From an uncultured Bacteroidales bacterium (GTDB lineage Bacteria > Bacteroidota > Bacteroidia > Bacteroidales > Muribaculaceae), in contig CADAAI010000008.1 of the NCBI GenBank assembly GCA_902785925.1, positions 62,001 to 126,000 on the forward strand: a stretch of DNA of 64,000 nt, in the 5' to 3' direction. Positions within the stretch are counted from its first letter, which is position 1. The number at the start of each line of letters is the position of its first letter. Below, one piece after another: positions 49,236-58,028 of this stretch. Both the position numbers and the translations under genes were made by a program. The notes under the pieces are model-generated. The model was not told where the DNA came from. It worked only from the letters and a program-made list of their open reading frames with translations, and searched no databases.

Positions 49236-50759
49236 TTATACACCCATAACTGCCTTGACAATAATCATGACAATGGGAATAGTGATGCAGAAAACGCCAA
49301 TGAAATCGATGATAACTCCTGACTTTATCATCTTTGTTATTGGGACATAACCTGAGGCATAGACAATAGCATTAGGCGGTGTAGAAACTGGCATCATAAA
49401 TCCTAGAGACGATGCAAGAGCAATTCCCACTGCAACGGGGATTGGACTGAAACCCAATGACAACGCGGAACCAATTGATATTGTACCGATTAGATTGACG
49501 GCAGCAGTGTGAGACGTGAACTCGGAAAGTAGTAGTCCAGAAACACAAAATACTGCAATAAAGAGGACCTCTGACGGATTGCCCCCCATAGCTACTTTGA
49601 TACCGTCGCCTATCCAGTCCGAAAGGCCAGTAGCATACATTAACCCTCCCATCGACAAACCTCCTCCAAAGAGCAACAGTGTGCCCCAATCAATTCCAGC
49701 CATGCCTTCTTTCCAACCCAAAGTCATTTTGCTTTCTTTTAAGTTGACTGGCAGGAAGAACAGAAGTAATGCACCAATCATAGCAGCAATCGCTTCATGG
49801 AAGTGATTGTCATAGAATTGCATAATTTCGGAGTTGGGACCATTAATAAGACTAAGCACGCTGGGAGCAACCCAAAGCACTACAGCCACGCTGAAGGCGA
49901 TAAGGGTGTTAACTTGAGCGCGTGTCCACTTGCCCAAACCTTCAACATGAGAGCGGATGAAATCCCTAGCTCCCTCTATGTGCTTCACGTCGGAGGGAAA
50001 CATTCGCCAAAGTACGAAAAATGCTACAATGAAATAGAGCACCATAGCCACACTGCCCCATATCATCCATTGAAAGAATGATATGGATGGTGCTTCGGGC
50101 GCCAGCTGGTCGAGGAATCCTATCATCATAATGTTTGGAGGGGTGCCTATTGGGGTGAGTACGCCGCCTATAGAGCAAGCGTAAGCGGTCATGAGCATCA
50201 ATCCAGTTGAATATTTATACTTGCTCAGATTAATGTTTTTACCATTGGCAGCCATCATTTCGCGGATAGCTTCAAGTAGTCCTAGTGCAATGGGAAACAT
50301 CATCGCTGCAGTGGCAGTGTTGCTTATCCACCCAGAGCATATCATGCACGCCAAACCAATAGCAAGGAAGATGCGTCGTGGAGAGTCGCCCACCCATCTC
50401 ATCGATAGGATGCCGTAGGCTATGCGCTTGTCCAAACCGTTGACCATCATGCCCTTAGCGAGTAAGAATCCACCCATGAACAAAAATATCATGGGATTGG
50501 CAAAGTTGGCGAATGCCTTGTCGACTTCGGCCACACCAAGAATGACGCACAATGTTGGTCCTAGCAATGATGTCACAGGGATTGGCACTGGCTCTGTGAT
50601 CCACCAAATTGCTACCAATGACATAATGGCAAGCAGGTGATGCGCTTGTGCCGAAAGTGCTTCGATGTGGAGGAACCAAAGAAATATTGCCAAAGTAGGT
50701 CCCAAAATAGCACCTATAGCTCGACGCTTGATGTCAAAAGAGTCGCTTTTATTTGTCAT
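49236..50759 (-). CDS. SLC13/DASS family sodium-coupled anion transporter
   Basis: This is a 507-residue inner-membrane carrier with about 12 hydrophobic segments. DASS family features include ITEPVPIPVTSLLGP, GWISNTATAAMMFPIALGLLEAI, GGVLTPIGTPPNIMMIGFL and SEFTSHTAAVNLIGTI, whose SNT and SHT motifs bind substrate and sodium. Di- or tricarboxylate or sulfate may be the cargo. The start at 50759 is chosen because codons further upstream overlap the promoter. Confidence 0.92.
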   Translation of the reverse strand: MTNKSDSFDIKRRAIGAILGPTLAIFLWFLHIEALSAQAHHLLAIMSLVAIWWITEPVPIPVTSLLGPTLCVILGVAEVDKAFANFANPMIFLFMGGFLLAKGMMVNGLDKRIAYGILSMRWVGDSPRRIFLAIGLACMICSGWISNTATAAMMFPIALGLLEAIREMMAANGKNINLSKYKYSTGLMLMTAYACSIGGVLTPIGTPPNIMMIGFLDQLAPEAPSISFFQWMIWGSVAMVLYFIVAFFVLWRMFPSDVKHIEGARDFIRSHVEGLGKWTRAQVNTLIAFSVAVVLWVAPSVLSLINGPNSEIMQFYDNHFHEAIAAMIGALLLFFLPVNLKESKMTLGWKEGMAGIDWGTLLLFGGGLSMGGLMYATGLSDWIGDGIKVAMGGNPSEVLFIAVFCVSGLLLSEFTSHTAAVNLIGTISIGSALSLGFSPIPVAVGIALASSLGFMMPVSTPPNAIVYASGYVPITKMIKSGVIIDFIGVFCITIPIVMIIVKAVMGV

Positions 50760-50776
50760 GTCGTTTATTTTTTGTA

Positions 50777-50805
50777 CAAAGATACGTCTTTTTTGCATAA
50801 TACAA
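50777..50805 (-). promoter_or_regulatory. Promoter of the SLC13 transporter gene
   Basis: On the minus strand TTG (50803-50805), an 18-nt gap and TATCTTTG (50777-50784) lie 17 nt before the start codon. Confidence 0.65.
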
Positions 50806-50868
50806 TGCATTTTTGTGAATAATATAGCGTGTGATTATAATGGTTTGGTTATAAATTTTCAAATTCGT

Positions 50869-50899
50869 TTTGTAATATCATCTTTTCTGATTAAATTTG
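50869..50899 (+). promoter_or_regulatory. Promoter of tatAC
   Basis: TTTG at 50869-50872, a 19-nt gap and TAAATTTG at 50892-50899 match the consensus, 29 nt before the tatA ATG. Confidence 0.75.
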
Positions 50900-50928
50900 C
50901 ATGATATAATTAATAATACATTACAATC

Positions 50929-51174
50929 ATGTTGAATTCAATTTTGTTGCTTTTTGGCAATTTGGGCACTACCGAGTTGATAATAATTGTGGTTATCATC
51001 TTGTTGCTCTTTGGCGGTAAGAAAATTCCTGAGCTTATGAAGGGCATGGGCAAGGGAGTGCGTAGTTTTAAAGAAGGAATGGATGAGGTGAAAGACGAGA
51101 TTGAGAAGCCTCTCCAAGACATAGACAAAGAGACGGTTAAAAAAGATTCTGGAACAAAGTCGAATGGCGAATAG
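50929..51174 (+). CDS. tatA: Twin-arginine translocase subunit TatA/E
   Basis: This is an 81-residue protein with one N-terminal membrane helix ([21 protein letters not shown]), the [23 protein letters not shown] amphipathic helix and an acidic tail. It forms the pore-forming partner of TatC for folded, cofactor-bearing proteins. It precedes tatC by 12 nt. Confidence 0.95.
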   Translation: MLNSILLLFGNLGTTELIIIVVIILLLFGGKKIPELMKGMGKGVRSFKEGMDEVKDEIEKPLQDIDKETVKKDSGTKSNGE

Positions 51175-51186
51175 TATAACTTCCTG

Positions 51187-51984
51187 ATGGAAGACGAGCG
51201 CAAGGAACAGTTGCAGGAGATGTCATTCTGGGACCACCTCGATGTGTTGCGGGGTGTCCTGATTAAGATTGCCATGGTGGTTGTCGCGATGGCTATTATC
51301 TTTTTTGCTCTCATGCCCTCAATTTTCGACAACATTATTCTTGCTCCTTGTCGTGGCGATTTCTTGCTATATCGTCTGTTTGAGCGCATAACTGCTAGTG
51401 TTCCATTTCTGCCCCAGTTTTCTACCGAAGGTTTCCATGTTGAATTAATCAACATTCAGCTTGCCTCGCAGTTCTTTATTCACATGAGCACATCGTTTTG
51501 GTTAGCGCTTGTGATCTCGTTTCCTGTGGTAATTTATCTGTTGTGGACATTTGTGTCGCCAGCCCTCTACGAACATGAAAAGCGTGGTATAAAGCGAGCA
51601 TTTGGTTTTGGCAATCTTATGTTTTTCTTAGGTGTTGCAGTTGGTTACTTTGTTGTATTCCCAGTAACTTTGCGATTCCTTGCCGACTATCATGTGAGCG
51701 CAATGGTTCCCAACCAAATTTCGCTCGACAGTTACATGGACAGTTTTTTGATGCTTATTTTTATTATGGGCATCATCTTTGAGTTGCCATTACTGGCGTG
51801 GCTGCTTGGTAACATTGGAGTGCTCAAACGCGAATTCTTTAAGAAGTACCGTCGTCATGCAGTGGTGGCGCTTCTCATTCTTGCAGCTTTTATCACTCCC
51901 ACAGGCGACCCATTCACTCTCACCATCGTGTTCCTACCAATCTATTTGCTATATGAATTAAGTGCTTGGCTTGTGAAAAAATAA
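51187..51984 (+). CDS. tatC: Twin-arginine translocase subunit TatC
   Basis: TatC recognises the twin-arginine signal. The N-terminal MSFWDHLDVLRGVLIK and LRFLADYHVS, and about six membrane helices in 265 residues, match the family, including the conserved FELPLLAWLLG segment. Together with tatA it forms a two-gene Tat system without tatB, as usual in Bacteroidota. Confidence 0.95.
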   Translation: MEDERKEQLQEMSFWDHLDVLRGVLIKIAMVVVAMAIIFFALMPSIFDNIILAPCRGDFLLYRLFERITASVPFLPQFSTEGFHVELINIQLASQFFIHMSTSFWLALVISFPVVIYLLWTFVSPALYEHEKRGIKRAFGFGNLMFFLGVAVGYFVVFPVTLRFLADYHVSAMVPNQISLDSYMDSFLMLIFIMGIIFELPLLAWLLGNIGVLKREFFKKYRRHAVVALLILAAFITPTGDPFTLTIVFLPIYLLYELSAWLVKK

Positions 51985-52036
51985 GGCGATATAACTTAAT
52001 AAACGAAAAACTAAGAACTGAAAACAAGGATAAAAT

Positions 52037-53386
52037 ATGAAAGAGAAAAGAGTAGGATTCGCAACACGCATAGGGGCAATTGCAGCTACTGTTGGTAGCG
52101 CTGTTGGTCTTGGCAACATTTGGCGATTTCCTTATCAGGCAGGATATAATGGAGGTGGAGCATATATCCTCGTCTATCTTCTGTGCATAGTACTGTTGGG
52201 AATACCAATTATGATGTCGGAGTTCATCATTGGTCGATCCACTCACAAGAATATGAAGGGGGCTGTTGAGCAGCTTACTCCAGGTTCACCATTCAAGATT
52301 TTCTCCTACATTGGAGTACTTGGAGCATTGCTCATATGTGGCTACTATAGTGTTGTGTGTGGATGGGTAATAGAATACTTGTGGAACTCAGCTTGTGGAA
52401 GTTTGCTAGAGCATGCTCCTGAAGAGTTTTCTAATATCTTTGGCACATTTATAGCCTCTCCCGATTGTTGTGTGATGTGGACGATTATATTCTTGACACT
52501 CAACTTTCTAGTATTGAGTCGTGGCATTCAGAAAGGAGTGGAACGCATGGCAAATATCATGATGCCTTTGCTTTTTGCATTGCTCATAGTTTTCTGTGTG
52601 AACTCTCTCATGCTTCCTGGCTCAACGAAGGGTGTCGACTTTTTGTTTAGTATAAATTTTGATAAGCTAGGTTGGGAAGGCGTTGTTGATGCAATGGGGC
52701 AGGCGTTCATGTCGTTATCGTTGGGTGTGACATGTCTTATTACTTATTCTTCCTACTTCAAAGATGATAGCAATTTGATGAAAGATGCTGTAACAATTTC
52801 GTCACTCGACACGCTCGTTGCTATTCTTGCCGGTATTGTGATATTCCCTGCTGTATTCTCTTTTGGGCTAGATCCTAAAGCTGGTCCCGACTTGATATTT
52901 ATTACACTCCCAACCATTTTTCAGCAGATGCCTGGTGGTACAATATGGGCAGTGCTGTTCTTTGTTTTGCTGTTCTTCGCATCTATTACCTCGACTATCT
53001 CATTAAGTGAAATCCCCATCACCTTTATGGTTGATGAGTACAAATTGTCGCGCCCGAAAGCCATTATCTTAACAGCAGTTCAGATGGGAATTATCGCAGT
53101 GCTGAGCGCATTGTCGTTCAGTACCCTTAGTGATGTTACCATCTTTGGCAAGAATATTTTTAATTTCCTCGACTTTGTGGGACCAAATTTCTTCATGCTG
53201 CTAGGAGGCCTTGTTACTGCTGTATATGTGGGATGGATTCTAAAGAAAGATGTGATACACAATCAGCTTACCAACGGAGGCATGCACCGATCACGCTTTG
53301 TGCAGCCTTACATCATCTTCTGCCTTCGATACATAGCACCAGTTGCCATAGTGATAATTTTCCTGTACTACACAGGAGTGATTTAA
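52037..53386 (+). CDS. Neurotransmitter:sodium symporter (SNF) family transporter
   Basis: This is a 449-residue inner-membrane protein with about eleven helices and the LeuT-type signature ATVGSAVGLGNIWRFPYQAGYNGGGAYILVYLLCI with sodium-site residues. Members import amino acids with Na+; the substrate here is unknown. It lies 52 nt after tatC and 4 nt before folP, so it may share a transcript with both. Confidence 0.93.
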   Translation: MKEKRVGFATRIGAIAATVGSAVGLGNIWRFPYQAGYNGGGAYILVYLLCIVLLGIPIMMSEFIIGRSTHKNMKGAVEQLTPGSPFKIFSYIGVLGALLICGYYSVVCGWVIEYLWNSACGSLLEHAPEEFSNIFGTFIASPDCCVMWTIIFLTLNFLVLSRGIQKGVERMANIMMPLLFALLIVFCVNSLMLPGSTKGVDFLFSINFDKLGWEGVVDAMGQAFMSLSLGVTCLITYSSYFKDDSNLMKDAVTISSLDTLVAILAGIVIFPAVFSFGLDPKAGPDLIFITLPTIFQQMPGGTIWAVLFFVLLFFASITSTISLSEIPITFMVDEYKLSRPKAIILTAVQMGIIAVLSALSFSTLSDVTIFGKNIFNFLDFVGPNFFMLLGGLVTAVYVGWILKKDVIHNQLTNGGMHRSRFVQPYIIFCLRYIAPVAIVIIFLYYTGVI

Positions 53387-53390
53387 TCAA

Positions 53391-54242
53391 ATGAAAGAAT
53401 TCAAGAAATATAGCCTAAACATCAAGGGGCGTTTGGTTGAAATAGAGCGGCCGTTGGTGATGGGAATAGTCAATGCAACGCCCGACTCATTCTACGACAA
53501 GAGCCGTGTGCTTGATAGTGAAGCAATAGCAGCGCGAGTGAGCGAGATGGTGGCTCAGGGCGCCGACATTATCGATATTGGTGCTTGCTCAACGCGGCCA
53601 GGAGCACAAGTCGCCACTCAAGAAGAGGAAATCGAGAGACTCAATGTTGCGGTGCCTGCAACAAGCGAGGCAGCACCTGGCACAATCCTCTCGGTCGACA
53701 CTTTCCGCGCCAGTGTTGCCCGGCATTGTGTGGAGCAGCTGGGAGTGGACATCATCAACGATATCTCGGGAGGCGACATCGACCCCGAGATGCACACCTC
53801 TGTGGCGCAGCTGCAAGTTCCTTACATAGTGATGCACATGCGTGGCACCCCAGCCACAATGCAGCAATTCACGCATTACGACAGTGATGTGGCGGCGGTG
53901 GTTCTCGAGGAGCTTGCCCGCAAGATTGATTCACTGCACCAGATGGGCATCAACGATGTGATAGCCGACCCGGGGTTTGGTTTCAGCAAAACTGTGGAGC
54001 AGAACTACAGGCTTCTCTCGTGTCTCGACATGTTTCATGCACTAGAAGTGCCTCTGCTTGTTGGGTTGTCACGCAAGTCTATGATACAGCAGGTGCTTGG
54101 CTGCACTGCAGGTGAAGCCTTGAATGGAACTACCGTTCTCAACACTATCGCTTTGATGAAAGGTGCACACATAGTGCGCGTTCATGATGTGAAAGAGGCA
54201 GTCGATGCCCGTGAGCTTGTTTGTTTCACAAGAAACCATTAA
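53391..54242 (+). CDS. folP: Dihydropteroate synthase
   Basis: FolP joins p-aminobenzoate and the pterin in folate synthesis and is the sulfonamide target. The motifs MGIVNATPDSFYD, DIIDIGACSTRPGA, NDISGGDIDPEM and DPGFGFSKT are typical. At 283 residues it is normal. Its stop codon overlaps the promoter of cdaA. Confidence 0.96.
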   Translation: MKEFKKYSLNIKGRLVEIERPLVMGIVNATPDSFYDKSRVLDSEAIAARVSEMVAQGADIIDIGACSTRPGAQVATQEEEIERLNVAVPATSEAAPGTILSVDTFRASVARHCVEQLGVDIINDISGGDIDPEMHTSVAQLQVPYIVMHMRGTPATMQQFTHYDSDVAAVVLEELARKIDSLHQMGINDVIADPGFGFSKTVEQNYRLLSCLDMFHALEVPLLVGLSRKSMIQQVLGCTAGEALNGTTVLNTIALMKGAHIVRVHDVKEAVDARELVCFTRNH

Positions 54243-54247
54243 CTTTG
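54217..54247 (+). promoter_or_regulatory. Promoter of cdaA embedded at the end of folP
   Basis: TTG at 54217-54219, a 20-nt gap and TAACTTTG at 54240-54247 match the consensus. The -7 box includes the folP TAA stop. Transcription would start near 54254, which supports the ATG at 54283. Confidence 0.75.
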
Positions 54248-54282
54248 CATTTTCAATAACTAATTCACAACTTGATAACCTG

Positions 54283-55047
54283 ATGTTTTCGTTCGGAATA
54301 AAGGACATAATTGACATTCTGCTTGTTGCAGTACTGCTTTATTATATCTATCGCACCATGAAGGAAAGTGGCGCGCTCAACATTTTTGTGGGCGTGTTCG
54401 CGTTTATCGTGGCATGGGTGGTAGTCGACAAGCTTCTCGACATGAAGCTGCTGGGAACGATTATGGACCGCATTATCGACAGCGGCATCTTCATCCTCAT
54501 CATCATTTTCCAGGACCAGATAAAGCGCTTCCTCACCGAGCTTGGCTCGAAGCGCGGGTGGAAGTCGATAGCCCGGTTGTGGCAAGGCAGCCAGCCCAAG
54601 GATGGTCGCAAGAAATGGGTCATGCCCATCGTCTATGCCTGCATGAGCCTATCAAAGTCAAAGACTGGCGCTTTGATAGTAATCAGGCAGAATTTCTCGC
54701 TCGAGGACTATGAGCACTCGGGCGATATCATCAATGCCGAGGTCAACAATCGCCTGCTCGAGAACATCTTCTTCAAGAACAGTCCGTTGCACGATGGCGC
54801 GGTTATTATCGACGATGGCAAGATCAAGGCTGCTGGATGCATCCTGCCGGTGTCGCACGATACTAGCGTGCCCAAGTATCTGGGACTGCGTCACCGTTCG
54901 GCGCTCGGAATATCTCAGGCAACCGATGCCATTGCTGTTGTGGTGAGCGAGGAGACGGGCAACATTTCCTACGCACATCGCGGCGAGATGCACCTCAAGT
55001 TGTCGAGCACCGATCTTGAGCATGCCCTGTCACAGTTAATCGATTAA
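54283..55047 (+). CDS. cdaA: Diadenylate cyclase CdaA
   Basis: CdaA makes the second messenger c-di-AMP from two ATP. Three N-terminal membrane helices (IKDIIDILLVAVLLYYIY, FVGVFAFIVAWVVV, SGIFILIIIF) precede the DAC domain with the DGA motif (SPLHDGAVII) and RHR motif (LGLRHRSALG). The start at 54283 is set by the promoter and gives 254 residues; the longer frame from 54205 overlaps folP. The folP-cdaA pairing is common in Bacteroidota. Confidence 0.93.
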   Translation: MFSFGIKDIIDILLVAVLLYYIYRTMKESGALNIFVGVFAFIVAWVVVDKLLDMKLLGTIMDRIIDSGIFILIIIFQDQIKRFLTELGSKRGWKSIARLWQGSQPKDGRKKWVMPIVYACMSLSKSKTGALIVIRQNFSLEDYEHSGDIINAEVNNRLLENIFFKNSPLHDGAVIIDDGKIKAAGCILPVSHDTSVPKYLGLRHRSALGISQATDAIAVVVSEETGNISYAHRGEMHLKLSSTDLEHALSQLID

Positions 55048-55060
55048 TTGCAACTGCCCA

Positions 55061-55651
55061 ATGTTCCTCATCAACGATAACACCCTTGTCACCCTCGATG
55101 TGGTGGAGCGCTTCTTCAGTTGCGACATCGACTCGTGCCTGGGCCAGTGCTGCATTGAGGGCGATGCCGGGGCGCCCCTCACCAAGGAGGAGGAGGAGGA
55201 GATCAGGCGAATTTTGCCCGAGATTTGGGATGACTTGTTGCCACGGGCACAGCAGGAGATTGAGCTGAATGGTTTATCTTATCTTGACCCTGAGGGTGAG
55301 TTGGTTACTCAGATTCTAGATGGTAGCAACTGCGTTTTCTCATGTTATGCACCAGGTGGCAAGTGCATATGTGCCATTGAGAAGGCTTATCGTGAAGGGC
55401 GCATTTCATTAATCAAACCTATCTCGTGCGCACTATATCCCTTGCGACTCAAGACATTAAGCAATGGCAATGTGGCTGTGAATTATCATCGATGGAAGAT
55501 TTGCAAGAGTGCCGAGGTGCTGGGGCGTTCTCGTGGAATCCGTGTTTACCAGTTCCTTAAGGAACCATTGATTCGACGCTTTGGTCAACAGTGGTACGAC
55601 GAGCTGGTTGCCAACTGCGAATTGTATATCAAGCAGTATTTAAGCAAATAG
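55061..55651 (+). CDS. DUF3109 family cysteine-rich protein
   Basis: This is a 196-residue cytoplasmic protein of DUF3109. Conserved cysteines cluster at FFSCDIDSCLGQCCIEG (Cys21, 26, 30, 31), CVFSCYAPGGKCICAIE, ISCALYPL and WKICKSAE, so a metal or Fe-S site is likely, similar to YkgJ-type proteins. Its function is unknown. It follows cdaA by 13 nt. Confidence 0.86.
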   Translation: MFLINDNTLVTLDVVERFFSCDIDSCLGQCCIEGDAGAPLTKEEEEEIRRILPEIWDDLLPRAQQEIELNGLSYLDPEGELVTQILDGSNCVFSCYAPGGKCICAIEKAYREGRISLIKPISCALYPLRLKTLSNGNVAVNYHRWKICKSAEVLGRSRGIRVYQFLKEPLIRRFGQQWYDELVANCELYIKQYLSK

Positions 55652-55682
55652 AAAAGCGTGACTCAGTGCGAGTCACGCTTTT
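55652..55682. terminator. Bidirectional terminator between DUF3109 and trpS
   Basis: AAAAGCGTGACTC pairs with GAGTCACGCTTTT around a 5-nt loop, perfect over 13 bp and symmetrical. Confidence 0.92.
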
Positions 55683-55699
55683 GATTTCCTGTGTTGCTG

Positions 55700-56788
55700 C
55701 TATTTAGCCATGAATCGTTGCGCCTGGAGCTGGATGAGCTCCTTGTCGTCGAAGTAGTTAATCTTCATCGCATTTCGCACCTCGTGGATTGTGCGAGCTG
55801 CAGTCTCTCGCGCCAAGTCGGTGCCGCGTCGCAAGATGTTGTAGACCTCAGGGATGTCCTGCTCTAACTCATGGCGTCGCTGTCGCATGGGCTCGAGCAT
55901 CTCGTTGAGGATGCTGTTGAGCAGCTTCTTGCATTTCATGTCGCCCAAACCACCGCGACGGTAGTGATCTTTCATCTCGTCGAGGTTATGGTAGTCGGGG
56001 AGATATTTTGCAAAGTGCTCGTCGCAAGAGAAAGCATCTAGATAGGTGAATACTGCATTACCCTCAACTGTGCCGGGGTCACTAACGTTCAAATGGTTAG
56101 GGTCGGTAAACATGGAGCGAACCTTCTGCCACACGGTGTCGGCGTCGTCGCTCAGGTAGATGCAGTTGCCCAGGCTCTTGCTCATCTTCTCTTTACCGTC
56201 GGTGCCTGGCAGGCGTCGTGCTGTCTCGTTCTCGGGAAGCATGATGTCGGGCTCCACAAGCACTTCGCCATAGGTGCTGTTGAAACGGCGCACCAGCTCG
56301 CGGGTAATCTCGAGCATGGGTTTCTGGTCCTCGCCAGCAGGCACGATATCTGCCTTGAACAGCGTGATGTCGGCCGCTTGGCTCACGGGATAGCAGAAGA
56401 AGCCTAATGGTATGTTTGCCTCGAAGTTGCGCATCTTGATTTCGGTCTTAACTGTAGGGTTGCGTTCCACGCGGCTCACAGTGATGAGGTTCATCAAGTA
56501 GGTGGTGAGCTCGGCAAGTTCAGGAATGTGACTCTGGATAAAGATGATGCACTTCGCGGGGTCGAGACCAGCCGCGAGGTAGTCGAGTGCCACCTCAATT
56601 ATGTTTTGACGAATCTTCTCGGGGTTGTCGGCATTGTCGGTCAACGCCTGAACGTCTGCCATGAAGACAAACATTTTCTCGTAATCACCTGCGTTCTGCA
56701 GTTCCACGCGGCGACGCAGTGAACCCACATAGTGGCCAAGGTGGAGCTTGCCAGTGGGGCGGTCGCCAGTCAAAATAACTTTTCCCAT
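55700..56788 (-). CDS. trpS: Tryptophanyl-tRNA synthetase
   Basis: This is a class I synthetase of 362 residues. The HIGH-like motif is KLHLGHYVG (residues 14-22) and the KMSKS motif is [22 protein letters not shown] and [11 protein letters not shown] are typical of TrpRS. It has its own promoter and terminator, with no leader peptide noticed. Confidence 0.96.
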   Translation of the reverse strand: MGKVILTGDRPTGKLHLGHYVGSLRRRVELQNAGDYEKMFVFMADVQALTDNADNPEKIRQNIIEVALDYLAAGLDPAKCIIFIQSHIPELAELTTYLMNLITVSRVERNPTVKTEIKMRNFEANIPLGFFCYPVSQAADITLFKADIVPAGEDQKPMLEITRELVRRFNSTYGEVLVEPDIMLPENETARRLPGTDGKEKMSKSLGNCIYLSDDADTVWQKVRSMFTDPNHLNVSDPGTVEGNAVFTYLDAFSCDEHFAKYLPDYHNLDEMKDHYRRGGLGDMKCKKLLNSILNEMLEPMRQRRHELEQDIPEVYNILRRGTDLARETAARTIHEVRNAMKINYFDDKELIQLQAQRFMAK

Positions 56789-56824
56789 ATTTTATATATT
56801 ATGTGTTTTCGATTTTTTAAAGTG

Positions 56825-56854
56825 CAAAGATACACAAAAACCACAACATGGCAA
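56825..56854 (-). promoter_or_regulatory. Promoter of trpS
   Basis: On the minus strand TTG (56852-56854), a 19-nt gap and TATCTTTG (56825-56832) lie 36 nt before the trpS start. Confidence 0.75.
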
Positions 56855-56888
56855 ATGCTGCGCTCTAGTTTTGTGACTGCTTCTTCTT

Positions 56889-57722
56889 TTAAGGGATTAG
56901 GGTGGTGGTGTCGCCAAGGGTGACGCGGTGCTGCTTGTAGAGCAGGCCTAATGCCTTCTTGAAGTCTTTCTTGCTGCAATTAAAGGTGCGCAATATTTCA
57001 TCGGGCGTGGACTTATCGTTTAGAGTCATTGTTCCGCCGTTTTCTTGCAGATAATCAAGGATTAGTGCTGCAACATCGTCGATGCGCATCTTCTCAATCT
57101 TTGCTAGAGTGACATCGATTTTTCCATCGTCGCGCACCTGCTTGATGAATCCCATGTGGTGCTCTCCAATATTCACTTGCTGGTAAAGCTCGTTGTTGTA
57201 GATCATGCCCCAATGCTTGCCATCGACAATCACACGATAGCCTATTTCTTGCTGTTGCGTGATTAGAACATCAATTTTCTGTCTGTGATAGTAGTCGGGA
57301 ACACTTTTGTTGAGGAACTTGTCGAGCTTGGCACTGGCTACAATGCGCTGGCTGCTTGGGTCGAGATAAATATAGACAATGTAGCTGCGGCCAGCTTGCA
57401 TGCGAACACGCTGCTCACCGAATGGAACCAGCAAGTCTTTAGCCACTAGCCCCCAGTCCAAGAATGCGCCAATGGCATTTACTGCTTTCACGCGCATCAG
57501 GCTGAATTGCCCCACTGTGGCAAACGGATGCTCGGTGGTGGCTACTGGGCGATTTTCGGAATCGTTGTAGACAAAAACCTCGATATTGTCGTCAAGCTCT
57601 TCTTCTCCACTCAGGTATCGCTTTGGTAGCAGCACCTCGTTGTCCTCGTTATCAATTAGATAAGCGCCAAAATCGACAAATCGATTTATCGTCAACTTGT
57701 TATATTCTCCAATTTTTATCAT
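56889..57722 (-). CDS. CvfB-like S1 RNA-binding protein
   Basis: This is a 277-residue protein with tandem S1-type domains (GEYNKLTINRFVDFGAYLID, GQFSLMRVKAVNAIGAFLDWGLVAKDLLVPF, HMGFIKQVRDDGKIDVTL) and a C-terminal winged helix (ILDYLQENGGTMTLNDKSTPDEILRTFNCSKKDFKKALGLLYKQHRV). This is the CvfB/YitL layout, an RNA-binding protein linked to virulence and gene regulation in Firmicutes. Confidence 0.9.
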   Translation of the reverse strand: MIKIGEYNKLTINRFVDFGAYLIDNEDNEVLLPKRYLSGEEELDDNIEVFVYNDSENRPVATTEHPFATVGQFSLMRVKAVNAIGAFLDWGLVAKDLLVPFGEQRVRMQAGRSYIVYIYLDPSSQRIVASAKLDKFLNKSVPDYYHRQKIDVLITQQQEIGYRVIVDGKHWGMIYNNELYQQVNIGEHHMGFIKQVRDDGKIDVTLAKIEKMRIDDVAALILDYLQENGGTMTLNDKSTPDEILRTFNCSKKDFKKALGLLYKQHRVTLGDTTTLIP

Positions 57723-57933
57723 TCTGTCATGTTATTTTGATGCAAAGTAACAAAATAATCAACTGCAATCATTTCTCTTAGAGAGAATAAAATTGTTAAA
57801 TATTATTAAATAGATATGTTGTTCATGCAGTATTTTTGGGTAGTTGTTGTTTATGGAGTGTAAAAATGAGGGAAAAAGTCGTTTTAATCACTTTTTGTGA
57901 GTGCTTGTGTTCTTCTTTTTCAAAAACTTTATG

Positions 57934-57941
57934 TAGCTTTG
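57934..57941 (+). promoter_or_regulatory. -7 promoter element of the Trp/Tyr/Gly-rich protein gene
   Basis: TAGCTTTG lies 88 nt before the ATG at 58029. The rest of the 306-nt gap upstream is AT-rich, with no other gene seen. Confidence 0.55.
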
Positions 57942-58028
57942 CAAGTTGCTGTGAATTAAACTTTATTTATTATATATAGTCTAAGTTTTGTTATACGAAC
58001 GAAATAATTAATCTAAACATTTGAAAAT

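Noticed and set aside
49372..49689. 105-codon second frame inside the SLC13 gene
   Set aside because: It is a same-strand shadow frame with unlike composition, and the transporter frame carries the conserved motifs.
50910..51455. A 181-codon minus-strand frame across tatA and tatC
   Set aside because: It is antisense to two clear Tat genes and has no protein-like motif.
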